Shown here piece by piece: positions 42,601-56,200 of a stretch of DNA of 64,000 nucleotides. Position 1 is the stretch's first letter, and every line of letters starts with the position of its first letter. Made by a program: the position numbers and the translations under genes. Below the pieces are notes generated by a model. It had not been told where the DNA came from. It did not search any database and was given only the letters and a program-made list of their open reading frames with translations. This DNA is from Atriophallophorus winterbourni (lineage: Eukaryota; Platyhelminthes; Trematoda; Plagiorchiida; Microphallidae): NCBI GenBank assembly GCA_013407085.1, contig JACCGJ010025996.1, positions 1 through 64,000 on the forward strand, in the 5' to 3' direction.

Positions 42601-45600
42601 CTTTCACAGTCTTTTATCGTAAGCTACCTCAATTTTGTTTCAAATGATTCATTGTTTTTGTGAAAACACATTTTAGTAATCAATGTACAACGGCTTATAA
42701 GGCTTAATATTTTCAAATATTTGAATAGCTTATCTACGTGATAATCCATGATACTTGGTGCGCGTTTATCTGGTCCCGGAAAATTCGTTGGATAAATTCG
42801 GTGGATGTCGACCATGGATGTACATTATAACCGCATGAGGTTTTCACGGCAAAAGGTGTCGAATGTATAAACAGTCAGATTATTGTGTAACAAACTCTCG
42901 CATCAATAGCCAGTACTCATACGATTGGCAGCAGTTGCATATTAACGGTGTGATATACGATTAACAAACATGAGCAGAATATTCACTTCCCATGATTGCA
43001 AACGATGGTTTACAAAGTGAGAGGCTAATAGCAAGTTCTTCCCAACACCAAGGGCAAATTTCAAGAGCTTCCATTTCTCGTTTGCGTACGTCTTTCTTCC
43101 GCAAGTTTGTTCTGCCCGAGATTTCAGATTTCAATCCACCATTTTTTATATCTTTTCGAATATGATCGTTTTTAATTCAGTACACAAGAATCATCTACCG
43201 TATGCGGCGCTATCTTAGTATCATAAAGATGCTCTGTACACAAGCTTCAGAAAGCACTTTAGGATTCAAACTGTCTCATTCAAAATATGTTCAAGCTCCA
43301 GCGGATTCTCCTTTAATGGAAATCATTTAATTTACGTTCGTGTCTTGCGTGGATGGTCCAGATTTCACTGCCGTACAGCAAAGAATTTAGTACGCACAAT
43401 TAGTTTTCCACAATCTTTGTCTTCACAGTCAAGTTTAAATTTCCCCGGGCACGAGAGTTTAGTCGGGAAAAATATCAGCTGCTCTGCTTATCCGCTTATC
43501 AATCTCATTTTCTATACATTATGGTTCGACAGTGAAACATTGAGCATATACTCCCCTGATTTTGTTTATCCTCTCTCTAAACTTCATTAATCTGTCAAGG
43601 ACAGTGTGACAAAAGCAGTGTTGCTATTCAATGTTTTCACGGAGCATGTCACATCTAATTTTCAATACCGCCAACACTTTTTTTTGTCCTGCCTGTCTAA
43701 CCGATACAGTTATTCGGCTGCGGAACGTAGTTCACGCCCTCACCGTGTAACTCACATGATCCTACAGAATGATGTGTTTCGCTGTACGCGTTGCGGGCGA
43801 GATGTTTCCTCCTGAATCGGACTGCTCAGTCATTCGAAATGCAGCGGAGAATAAAAACCACGTGCGTCTATGAATTAGATTCATGGTCGAGATCGACCGA
43901 AGAAGAACAAAAGAAGAACGGCTGCAGTTGAAAGAACCACAGCGTTCAACACGGAATAAAGGAAATACATTAGAATTTAATTGACGAATTAGCATTTCTA
44001 TTCATTAAAATATATCTCAGTGACTAATACGACGTTTGTGCTAATCTAGTGACGTGATCAAGAAACAAATTTTAAATATTATGCGTGACTTAATTCATCA
44101 AAAATTATTTTCATTTTTAGCAAACTTTAAAAAATCCCCGATTAGTAAGTATAAAAATAAAAGAACATTTTTGTTGAATTGACATAGGCTGTTTGGAATA
44201 CGTGAACCAGATGTGCCACGAATTATTAGTATCAAACACTCGTGAAGTTTATATTTTGAAAGGAAATCCTATTTTGTTATAAAAATCATACCACTAGCAG
44301 TGCATTCGAAGGTTTCCCAAAAGCTTGAAAATTCTTTGCTCACTTGTGACGAATTGCAGTTTTGCATCAGCAAAACTGTAAGTTCAACATGTGTTACTTT
44401 AACGCGCAAAATGGAAAGAAATCATTTTCAATGTAGCTCGAAATCTTGTGTAATTCACGATTCACCGTGTTTGAAAAACGGTTTTACCCCATGGTTAGGT
44501 GCATTTTTTCAATTTGTATAACATACATAATGTGGTATCAGAGACTCAGCCTTTTCATTTGTTTCTTCTACGCTCGCACTTAAGGATTTATTTGCATGAT
44601 TTTATATTCTAAACATTTGTAAAATATTTTTCAAAAGCTGCGGGATCCAATCTTGCTATGTGTGTTCCGTGATCAGGTATACGTAGTTTTCGATTTCTGT
44701 TCGCAGTGTCCCAGATGAAAAGATTAAGAAAGTCAATCGCAGCATATCCAGAATCACACTTATACATGATCTAACATTGAAAAACGTTTGCATATCATGA
44801 CAACAGTTTTCATTTGAAACTTGGTCCCGCTCATATTGCTTTGATTAAATAGACAGGCAGATTAGAAGTCTCGTCTATTTGCGGCTCATTGCATTTTTTG
44901 AAATTTCAATCGTAGCATATTCATAATCGATCTTTCATACAAAGAATCTACACAATTCGCGTCAGATTCTACCCACGTACAAATTTTTAAAGTTTCTGAA
45001 ATGAAACAGATTTTAGTGTGTCTTTTATTTAGACAAGGATATAAACTAGTCAAAGTGTTCTTTTTCTATTTCACTTTAAGTCGGACTGTGCAACATACTC
45101 TTAGTCACGGGGGCGTTACTAGCTGTAATCAACTCATGGAAGAACGATTAATACACATGCTCTTTCATAAAAAGGATAGCGATCTGGATCATTATGCTGA
45201 TGATAAATCTACTTGGAGATTCGAATAAATCATGAGTGACAATCTAATCCAAAATATATTACCAAGATCACACAAAATAGAAAACAAATCAATGTTATCA
45301 TTTGGGAGATCATTGAATACGATGCACAAAATCTGTTGAGGAATGATGAATAAAGATTACACCGACAAATCACGAAGACTGTTAGTCGACCGGTAATGCG
45401 TAAGAGATCACGTTGTAAGGAACACAGCTAAGAAGAATCGAAGTGTGTAAGGGGTTATGAAATGTTTACGAATAAATTTAGTGTGAACACCGACAAAAGG
45501 AATTCGACAACAAGATAATCTCATCAATTCTGAACTATAACGAATGAATACTCATCATGAATGATATTTATGGTGATCCTGTGGTTGTTATTATGTACAT

Positions 45601-48089
45601 ATATGAAATAAATTGCAATTTATAATATGTATTTTTCAGATATGCTTTTAAATCAATATTAATCCTGCGGTATTTCCGTACACCCTCAGATGTCATGTGT
45701 ACCAGTGAGTTTACTGTTACTTCAATAAAGTAAAAGCATAAAAAAATTAAGCCTTACAATATGTTGAGTAAAGCGAACAGCGATTCTATTTTCTGTCCTA
45801 AATTTCGAAACAGTGCAAAACTGTTACGTTTTTAAATTTCAGCAATAAATAATGACGTCGAGCTCTTAGATCAGAATAGACGACATATTTTTGACTTTTG
45901 TGGATTGTTACAACAAAAATATACATAGTTGAAAATGTATGAGTGCATAGCATGTGAAGCGTAAGATAGATTCTAGAAGACGAAGACTGACGAAGAAAAT
46001 TGAATAATTGATATTGACAAAATTCATATGGCTTTTCAATTACCAAAGCACAGTAAATATTCTTACATAAAAAGCAATGTCGGGTATAGCACCTACCATG
46101 AGTCAATACAGAGGTGTAGTTAAATCGTTTTGCAACAAAAGTGTTTCCAAATGTCGAATGGATGTTTTGACGCTGGGAGCGGTGACAATGCTTTCGTGGA
46201 GAGCATTCCTAAAGGAAACAGACACGCACACAATCAACATCTCGGCGACAGCTAATGAGGGAATGTTGAATTTCAATTCAATTCAACTTAATGGTCTAAA
46301 AAGCAAATAGCTTTACGAAAATCACAGGATAATATGGGAATTACAAATAAAATAGTAAGTAAAAACGGGATTTGTTTGCTAACTGATAAGTTCAGGAATC
46401 ACAAAAAATACAAAGGGCAGAATTTGTTTTCAACCGGTTGAATAGGTTGAAAGGTCGACTAGTAGCATCGTGTATGTTGTGACTCACGGTATTCGAATAA
46501 ATGATTTAAAGAATGATATGGCAAATATAATTTTTCTATATAAGTATCATATCACACCGAAGGCTTAGTTGAAGAGAGTTGGAGAGTCTCCGTTTTGCAA
46601 TCGTTTTTCGTACGTTAGTTTCTCGAAGCCACTTACTAGTTTGGTTGCACGATGGTATATTTTATAAACCAATAGTACATTGTTTGTTTAATCAGGGAGT
46701 CCGAGCTTGCTAAGCAAGCTCAATAATTGAAGTTAACTAAGTTTTAAAGATTGTGGGCGAATTGCCAGGCGAGAAGGTTTCGAAAATTATCTGCAGAATA
46801 ACTAGATTCTTGATAGTTTGCTTGTGGATGACCTCAAAATTGATGCTGTTCTTTAGGCTACCGCATACCCAGACTCAAAGATTTCTTTTTGACTCGGTCC
46901 AGCTCAAAATCATTTTTTTACAATAACGGCTTTTGTAGTAGTGGAAAGTGATCAACTTGGCCCAACGTTTAAGAAAACTAGATAAACATATTATGTTGAT
47001 TGTTAAAAGCAACAAGGTTGTTCAATGTGTAAAAAGTGAAACGTTGGAACATTGGAAATATACATAGCCGATTCAGAGACACTGCTCACACAAAAAGAAG
47101 ATTCGTGAAAGAATACATTTTCGAGACTTTCAGATGATCAAAATCGCAAAGTTTGAGTTTAATATTCGTGCGAATAATGTGCATTTGTATTTAGACTTAC
47201 AGATATCCGCATTAAACACGCAGCATTAAGCTTTCTCGAATTATTGACAAAGCGTTGATGGATTGCACCCGTAAATTGCAATGAAAAATAATAATATTGT
47301 TGATGGTGTACACAAGCTTCCGAATTTAGAAGAAGTGGAATTCGTTTGACATATTAAATGAAGTCCTAAATTTATTACAATCCAAAAGGATGTCTTATGT
47401 ATTATTATCTGAACTGGCGAGGAAATGTTAATCTTGGTTGGCATGGCAAGTTGCAAGCAAGCGGTCATGCTGATGTCGCTCTACTCGTGTACAGGTTGAA
47501 TTAATGTTCGATTCGCGGTGTATGCACCGCGTTTCTTTGTGTCTGCGCCCAATCTTCTGAAGATTTAGTTGCATTTCAAGTCCCACACATCCTCATCATT
47601 ATATGTATTAATTAAATAATGGTCCCACGGCAGTGACGCCTTCGGGATATGCTACCCTGTAATGCCGACCATAATGATGAACATAATGTTGATTAGTTTG
47701 ACGATTTATACATTTTGGAAGAGATATCTACTTCGATTAGTAAAGAACGATTAGCAGGCTATTAGTAACTCATACTGAACTTGAGCTTTAACAGACGGAA
47801 ACGATCACATCCCAAACAAGTTCAGCATAGAAATTCCAAAAGCTTTCTTGAAAGCATTACAAACTTTCCGTTAATGCAAATGGACCAATCAAAAGCCTAT
47901 TGTTTACTTGATTGGCTCTCAAATGTCTTTTAAATAATTCTACGTGAAATCAATTATTAAATGTGAAATTATCTCTTGAACAGAAGGAAAGAAATGCACC
48001 GGTCTCTTGATTGGTAAGTTTCCAAATTTACTTAGCATTGATGCATATACAATGTTAGATTTTGTGTTAAGTTTTCCGGTGATAAATTA

Positions 48090-48137
<48 letters not shown>

Positions 48138-50169
48138 TGTTGTAAAATAGTGCTCTTGAAAATAAGAACTAAGTTTAAATAGACAAATGTGCTTCTTCGT
48201 CAAGCACTCAAATAGACCACAGATTACCTTTACGTGCGTTCGTAGGTGCTAACATAGTTTTGGATGATAATCTGCAACTTTCTCAACTTCGATCAATGTT
48301 TGGAGGCATGGGATATTTCAGATATTAAACAAGCTTACTGATCCATAAGTTAAGCCAGCCACACAAAAGTTAAAAGTAATTAATGTTACTTTGAATTAGG
48401 TCCTATGGAAGGTACAAACATTTATTGGTATATCCAGGTGCTCACACACCCCGCAGTTGCACACGACAGCTTCTTCCTTGTTATTCATAATCATCAGTTG
48501 GAGACGGTAAGTTCAGATTCAGTGAGACTTGACACAGTGGTAAAGTGGTAAACAAACGTATACTTGAATGGTACTATTGAATATGGTTCTTGCAACCAAC
48601 CACGGTGGTCAAAGAGAAAATCACAAAGTGTTGTTCTGAAACCGTGCGCTCATTTTAACAACGGAATTGGACGACAGAATTTGATACTTCTCCGCAGTTT
48701 TCTTTACACCTGATTTAAATGACGATACGTTACAAAATTATTGTTGCAAATAAATTTGTCTGCTAAAGGAAATCTGCTAAGAGACTTGTTCCGAGAGTGT
48801 AGGCAGAAAGTGACACTCGGACAAATCCTTCCATTCACATCTGAAACTCGAATATTGTTTTTCGGTGCCGTTTAAATCGTGTGTGGCATATTTTTGTGTA
48901 ATCCCTCATCTAACCTGTGGTGGACTCTTTTTGCGTGACCGTATTTATAGCTTAATTAGATTTATAAATGCAAACAAACATTATTTCGTCAGACATATAT
49001 GTGATATACTCTACTCGGTATATATTATGCTTACAATTTCAATTCTAACTTAAACCTGTGATGTTTAAAATTGTTATCATTTTCAAACATAAATCCTTGA
49101 ATACTTGTATATTTTATCTTATATGTATTTAATTATTGTAAAATGAACTAAATAAATACACAAAATATTCCTACTATATGCTCAATGTTACCATTGTTTG
49201 AAAACTCAAAGAATCAAAGCTCGTTTGCCTCACTAAAAGATGATAAAACAACTAATCGTGATAATAATTGTGCTAGGAATGTGAGGAGAAAAATCGTGGA
49301 CAATTCAATGATTTATTTTGCCCGCTGCATCATCGCTCATTGGACCATACTCATGTCTTCATCTCCTGGATCAAGTTAAAATTAAACGAAATTGAACAAA
49401 AACTTGAAGGCACAGAATCGCTTGAACCGTGTTTGTGGTTGGGCAACTGACATTGACTATAAGCAAACTGCACGAAAGCACAATAATGTTTGAGCAAAAA
49501 ACATCTCCCATTACATCTGTCATATATTTAGAAGCTTCTGTGTTAGCCTTCTTTTGTCAAAGTTGGACATGAATGTTTCATCCTAGACATCTATTCGAAT
49601 GACTAAACAAACCGATTCACAAAGAGAAATATCTCCTCTAGTGCTCTCAGTAACAGGCAGTATTCGGTTGATCGATTTTATTTTCACGTTGATAGCGTGA
49701 GATTCGCAGTACCTGCTATTCCGCAACTTACAAATGACGCTTCACAAAGTGCGAGCAACATAGGCGGTCATGAACAAGTTATTCGTAACTCGTGTGCGCA
49801 ATTCCAAGATTTTAAATATCGTTTTCGCAAGTGTTGTTTTACACCACATGCGGTTCGCAACATCAAAGAACAAATATTATATTAATAAGTATATGTATCA
49901 TACGAATGGCATAAGTATCATTTAAATGGAACGTTGTCGGATTTTGCCGTCAGAAGTAGCTAGAGTTTAAAATCAAATCAATTTGCATTAGGTTACTACG
50001 TCATAATTAATTGATGCAACCGATAAAGTAATATTGAAATAATTGATATCTTTCTATGATTTCCATAAATATTGTCAAATATTAAAATCCTATTAACAAT
50101 GAGGCGTTTTTTCAACCGCTTTGCTAACAGAACCAATCAGAATCGGTAAGTATGAAATTATATCTATTT

Positions 50170-50209
<40 letters not shown>

Positions 50210-53200
50210 CGAGCAAAGTTGAGATAAGTTATCGAGTACCAATCGGCTTAGTACTGACTATCGCTAAGAACGAACGCGATATCAGTGGAAGATGCGATTC
50301 AATCGAGCTGTTCAGATGGTGGTGCGTGAGATCATCACGCAATTGTGGTGTCATCTACATCGAACGAAGGATCCTTATGTACATCTTGATCTCAGATATC
50401 AAGTTTTCTTTTGACGTTGTGCAAATTTCAACAGAATAAGTAGAAGTTTCAACATTTTGTTTCATGAAGTTGATGTATATTTGACCGATATTCATTGACA
50501 CAGAAAGTTTCTTCAAACATTATTCTTTCATTTTTAATTTGTCGTCGCTTACTACAGGTACAATCAGAGATCGTAAGTGCAGATTTATAACCTGTGATCA
50601 GCAACGAGGATATGTATTTTGTGTATTATTATATTATTATTATTATATTTGCACAATCTGATACAGATATAGTGCCGTTCAACATAAACAATGAGATGTA
50701 CAAAGCGAGAAGGGGGGTACAAAGCGTTGTCATCGGCATCGTTGAACGTAGGCATGATACTACCCGGTTGCCTACACCGAAGTAGGGGAGATTTCGTTTA
50801 TGGGGTCCCACCCCGAGCCATTACCCACAAGGCAGTGGAGCGAGAGAGGTTCGCACCTATCGGTGGCCGGTGACCGACGAAACGGTTCATACGCCCTTTT
50901 CTGGGAATCTCCTGTTCGGAGCCCGATAACCCCGTTGATAGGTTGGTGACTTCAGTTTTTGCCTGTGCACCATACAATGTCCTTGGATAGGACAAGGGGC
51001 AGTGACTTTTGGAGCGGCGAGTCACATCCGCCGCGTCGTGATGTCATCATTGGATTTTTGTGGCTTTTTATAGGGAGAACGCTTGCCAGGCGAAAACCCA
51101 CCACACCCTCAGACACCACCGCCGAACCTTTCGCTGAGCTCAGAGAACCGAGCCCACCCAGCTGGCACCACGTGGAGGTATTTCGGCAAGCCAGCCTATG
51201 TATTTTGTGTGCTAAATGCCGTCACTATAAAATTGATTATTCACTTTCCAATTGTATTTATGATTACTCTGTGCGCTTGTGTGACATATCAGTTGACATT
51301 GCGTCACCAACAGCTTATTTTAGATGGTTTCTGCAGTGTTTTCTGAAGATGATATACGGAGCATGTTAACCCTCATAAGGCATCGCCGTCTATGGTGACT
51401 TGGTAACGTCTAATAAGTGGAAAGTTATCATATTCCAAAAGATTTGCTCTATAGTTAGTTGAAGTTAGGAAGTCGACTATTGGGCAGACGGCATTGCGGT
51501 GCAAAAACGTTAGACTAAGAGTAATGTTAGCTCGTGCCTTTGATTATACAAGTTGGAAAGAACTTGCTCTTGAGCGCTCACTTTTGAGGCATTGTGAAAC
51601 GTCATTTTCAAACTGAGAAGGTTTAACACAGATCACACCGCTGGTCTGCAACTGACACCATTTGACGGATTACTACCTATCATTGCGCGCGCTTCGGGAT
51701 AGATTGTTTCTCCCAAATCGGCTAATTTAGTCATTTGAAGAACTATGGAGCATGAAACCTTCATGCGCTTGTGATGTATGGCTGGCGTTGACTGAAGATT
51801 CTAACAACAGGAACATCTAAGCTACTCCAACCTGCCTAAAAGTCGTTTTCTTGTGTCAGCTTTTATCTATCCATTTTCGGTTTCAAGTCCGAAGTAGTGA
51901 AATTCTCGTGAACGGCATCAATGCTTGCGTAAAATAGCGAGGAGTTTGAATCGCTAGACTCTGATATTAGAAGCAAAATTCCAATGCAAATCCTACGTAT
52001 TACAGGCTGTCAACTGGATTGTTAATAATTGTTACTAATGTCTGATTGCTACATTTGCGTATCGATCGCTAAGTTTATAGTATCAGGTCTTGCGTGATAC
52101 AGTTTAGCGAAGTCAAGTTATACGCAGTTTTCTGGGTTCGAAGACGAGCAACATATTGAATAACTGCGTCACCGTCGTCTTTGAAATTGGAGTAATAAGG
52201 TGACTGTCAAAAGCACGTGTTCTTGTTCCAAAAAATAGGGCAACATTTAAAAGTGTTTCAAGGAAAATGGATGCAATTAATACTGGATAAACTGGTTTTT
52301 TCACGGAGAAACACAATTCGAACAAAGTTATAAGTTACATGCAGATCCTGATCCTACTGCCCCTACCTGATGAGTATAAACAGCCGTAAACCGGTCGTGG
52401 GCTGTGCGTGTGATGGAAATGCATGCAAATTAGCTTTATTGTTACATTATTGATATTTTGTAAAATTAAACTAGACATTCGCTTAGTACAGAATGTTCTA
52501 ACACTGGATCAATTGCCTCTTGTAGAACATGATTGAGTAGCACACGTTTCAGAATTCACTATCGTCGTTTAGGATATGTGTCCTCAGAAATCAATAACCA
52601 AGCGTGAACAGGGTTCATAAGCTTTGTGAAGTATCGGTAAACCTTTGACGTGAGCTAAATTGGCGTTCAACAAAGCTGAAATGCAATAATTTCACGTAGG
52701 AAATTTGAGAGCTAGTGGTAACGCGTACAAATAAATGCGGCGAAGCAGACATAAAGCGCCATTTTCGAAAATGGATAGATATTATAAACAGTTTGATGCA
52801 CAAAATAGCCGTATTTGCACACCCCTCTATCACACACACGTCTACAAATGATTTTGTGCTGTTTTTACTCATCAGGCAGTATCTGTACGACCAGAAACAG
52901 TGAATAACTGGTGTCTATTTAAGTCATTGATTGATATGCTGAAATGAGCGATTTGTTCAATCACGCATACGCACGTTAACAGGTTTGAAAGAATATCTGT
53001 AGTTGCGTGTTCTTTGTACAAACTATTTCACAATCGCTTTCATGATGCTTGCAATCATGTTCAGTTCTCGAATTGATCATTAAAACCAAGGATGAAGCAA
53101 CTTTAACTCATTTAACAATCCGGAGAACGAAAGTTTGATAATAACCTTGTTTGATCCGCACTGCAAATCGAATATTCACACAAGCAACACATAGAGACTT

Positions 53201-56200
53201 GCGGCATTGAGGCCGTTGTTTAATTCGTATACAATGAATAAACAGTACAATGTGAGTATATAATATTGGAGTGGTTGGTAAAAAAGCCACAGATGTATAC
53301 TAACATATTTAAGACCAAAGTACGCTATCATCTGAATGGATAAGTTTTAACCGTTTTCTCTCACTTGGTAATCTTTAAGGAGAGCGTGTCGTTGACCCGT
53401 TCACATTCCAATACGAATCGTATAGATCGTACTCAACATTGAAGTATGAAACATCGTGTAATCATAAAACCCTGGCTAGTGACACAAGTATTTGTAATAC
53501 AATGAGAGTGTTCAATTTTATCTATCCATCGATTTTCTGCCATTGCTACCAAGTTCGAAGTCACTAACACGATTCATTTAATGCTCCTTTCCGCAGAATC
53601 TGGTGAACGCGACTACCTCGGTGAGCTTCGTTTATTGTCTCACATTTAATGCAATTTTATAAACGAATTATAATTAAAACGAGAATGGAATTGAACTGGA
53701 CTTTTTCTTCAACATGAACTAAATTCAAACGCGAAGTGCAATAGTGATGAGTGTTAATCACGAGCTTTAAAATGATATGAAGTTCTCCGCACGTCAACAC
53801 AACTCAATTGCGAACATGTAATGTTTCGGGTTTCGGGGTGTTGGTTTGCGAACATTTCGAGCGACAACATATGTGGAAGTATGAAACGACTGGCAATGTC
53901 ATCCGCAATCACACGGTATGCAATTAGTCAATGTCCGTCAAACGTACCGGTCGGCACGAAATCGACTTACAAACACATCGAAGTGACAACCGGGACAGAC
54001 ATGTTGAGGATCCGTGTTGTGATTGTTTTTTTGCCCAAGTAACTGGCGTGTGTTTTGTGATTGGTCTTGTGCTAAATAAACGCCTCTTGTGTAGTGGGTG
54101 AACCTGATTACCGTTGGACAAGTTGACCTCTGGTGTGGATCGGGTGCCCAAGTACAAGTGGCTGTGAAACGCGGGGGCTAACTTGGCTATTGTTGGACAA
54201 ATGAAACATAAATGAGCCAATTGGCGACCTGCCCATTGTTAACTTAAAATGAGAAGAAGCAATCATTTGCGGCCTCACTACCCCACCCGCTACAATATGA
54301 TGCGTTTTACTTTATCGGGTAGTACCTCACCCGCTACAATATGATACGTTTTTCTCTATCGTGTAGTAGATTTGTACCTAAAACACTTTATGTTTTTTAT
54401 TACTTGAACAGTTTCAGACGCAATGAGTAAGCAAGGAGTGTCAAATATCGAGCTATCATTTTCCTATGTTTTATGCCTTGTGTTTGATTCTTTGATTTAA
54501 CGGTAATATGGGATAGCTACTCTCAAGCCGATTAGGAAGATGCAATTAAAATTATTTTAAATGGTTTGTGTGCTAACCTGATTTTTTGATGTTTGCTTGT
54601 TCATCCATCATGAAAGTGTTTGGACGCTGAAACCAAGAACTGTCTCATGATGTTTCCTAATATGCATGGACATTTCAACAATTTCAGATGAAATAATTTT
54701 CGTTTGAATCATTGAACGGTCGCCAGTGCACGTTGGAATTATGTGTATTTCCCATTTTCTTTGAAATATTAGAATTCTAAATTTCAAGGAATTAGAGTTA
54801 TGAAAGCTATCGCTCGATAGCTTAAGACGAATACGGAATGGATATAAACATAAACAATGTAAGTAAGGCACATAAAATTTACTTAAGCACGTAAATGAAT
54901 GGCTCAGAATCAACCGCTAGGTCTCCCAGTTCTCTTCGATGAACGAATATTCGAGAGATGTACAACTACTTGTTGTACTGCGTATAAAATCTTGATGGTG
55001 ATCTGTGTTCTCCGGCTTTTCATTACTACGTACGACTCGGTTTGTTTTCTACCCACAAATAGCCGTACAAGGCTTGCCGTTCTCAATCGATATTGTGTGA
55101 TAAATATCATATCATTTACATGTTTTAACGCTGACACGGTTTCCAAAACTCTTCACAATTTCTCTAAACCTACGGGTGCACTGATTTCCTTTCAAATTTT
55201 GAAGCCGGCAGCGAACAGAACTATTTCAGATGTGATGAGTGTGGTTAATCGTTCATGCATAGCAAAGATCTAAACGAACTGTGTGCAGATAATTGCTGAA
55301 ACGCGATGTTGGTTACACTCAATTTAGTCGACAGTTTGTTTACTCTAACATTTGCGTGTGAATCTCATAAGTATTAGCACAACCACGAAAGCAATAGTCC
55401 ACCTGTACTTTGTACCTCTGCTTTTGTAGAAGCATATTGTGAATGATTTTATCAAAATCTCTCGATATGTTCACATGGTGGATATTTGTTTGTGGATAAC
55501 TATATCCAACCCTTTCGTCCAACGCTGTAAGAACATATCTCAAGGTGCATCACTGTGTTTGAACTTCATGCTGCCATGGCGAAAATATATGAAAAGTGCG
55601 AAATCATGTTTTCGGAAACTACAAGTTTCATAGAATTTACAATCACAGGCATCACTATAACGACTACGATGCAATTCAGATTGTATTGATTCACTGACTG
55701 AATGGAGTGTTAGTATGTTTCAGTCATTTTTTCATACATTGCTAATGTTAACTTTACGCCCAAGTACGATGATGGAAAGAGATGAACTATTTTTTCTGAT
55801 AGCTGACCCGGCGCAGGATTCGAAACTGAGTAGGGCAATTGCAAGAAGCTTGTACCATTTGGTGCGTCCCCAAATCTCTAAGCATTGCAGGCACCCGACG
55901 TCGGACATCTATCTCCCATGTGGAAATTGACCCCGTCAGGTCGACACATCTGATATCGACGGTAAAACAGTGTCAAATGTCTCCATACCATTGCTCCGCA
56001 ATTATTATTATTATTATTACTATTATTATTGTACGAAGTTTCTTCCTTGAGAACTATTTGAATGTGGTGTTCCATCAAACAATATTCAATGGATTGCATC
56101 CCAATTCGAAGGTCATCTCCAATATATGGTGGTGAATGGCAAAAGATCACATGCAATACCGATTCCTCGTGGTGTCCTGCAGGGTACAGGTTAAGATTCT

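Noticed and set aside
48496..48504. 9-nt interval TTGGAGACG with GTAAGT donor
   Set aside because: It lies in a repeat-like stretch (GTTCAGATTCAGTGAGACTTG, also near 14605), and a second AG lies inside it.
54806..54855. Open interval ending at GTAAGTAAGG near 54857
   Set aside because: Only the second, weaker donor keeps the frame, and the acceptor is poor.
55680..55712. 33-nt interval with GTATGT donor reading NCIDSLTEWSV in phase 1
   Set aside because: IDSLTEWS resembles the RT stretch IDALQDWS of the relics at 4.2 and 8.9 kb, so it is more likely RT debris than an exon. Read data could revive it.
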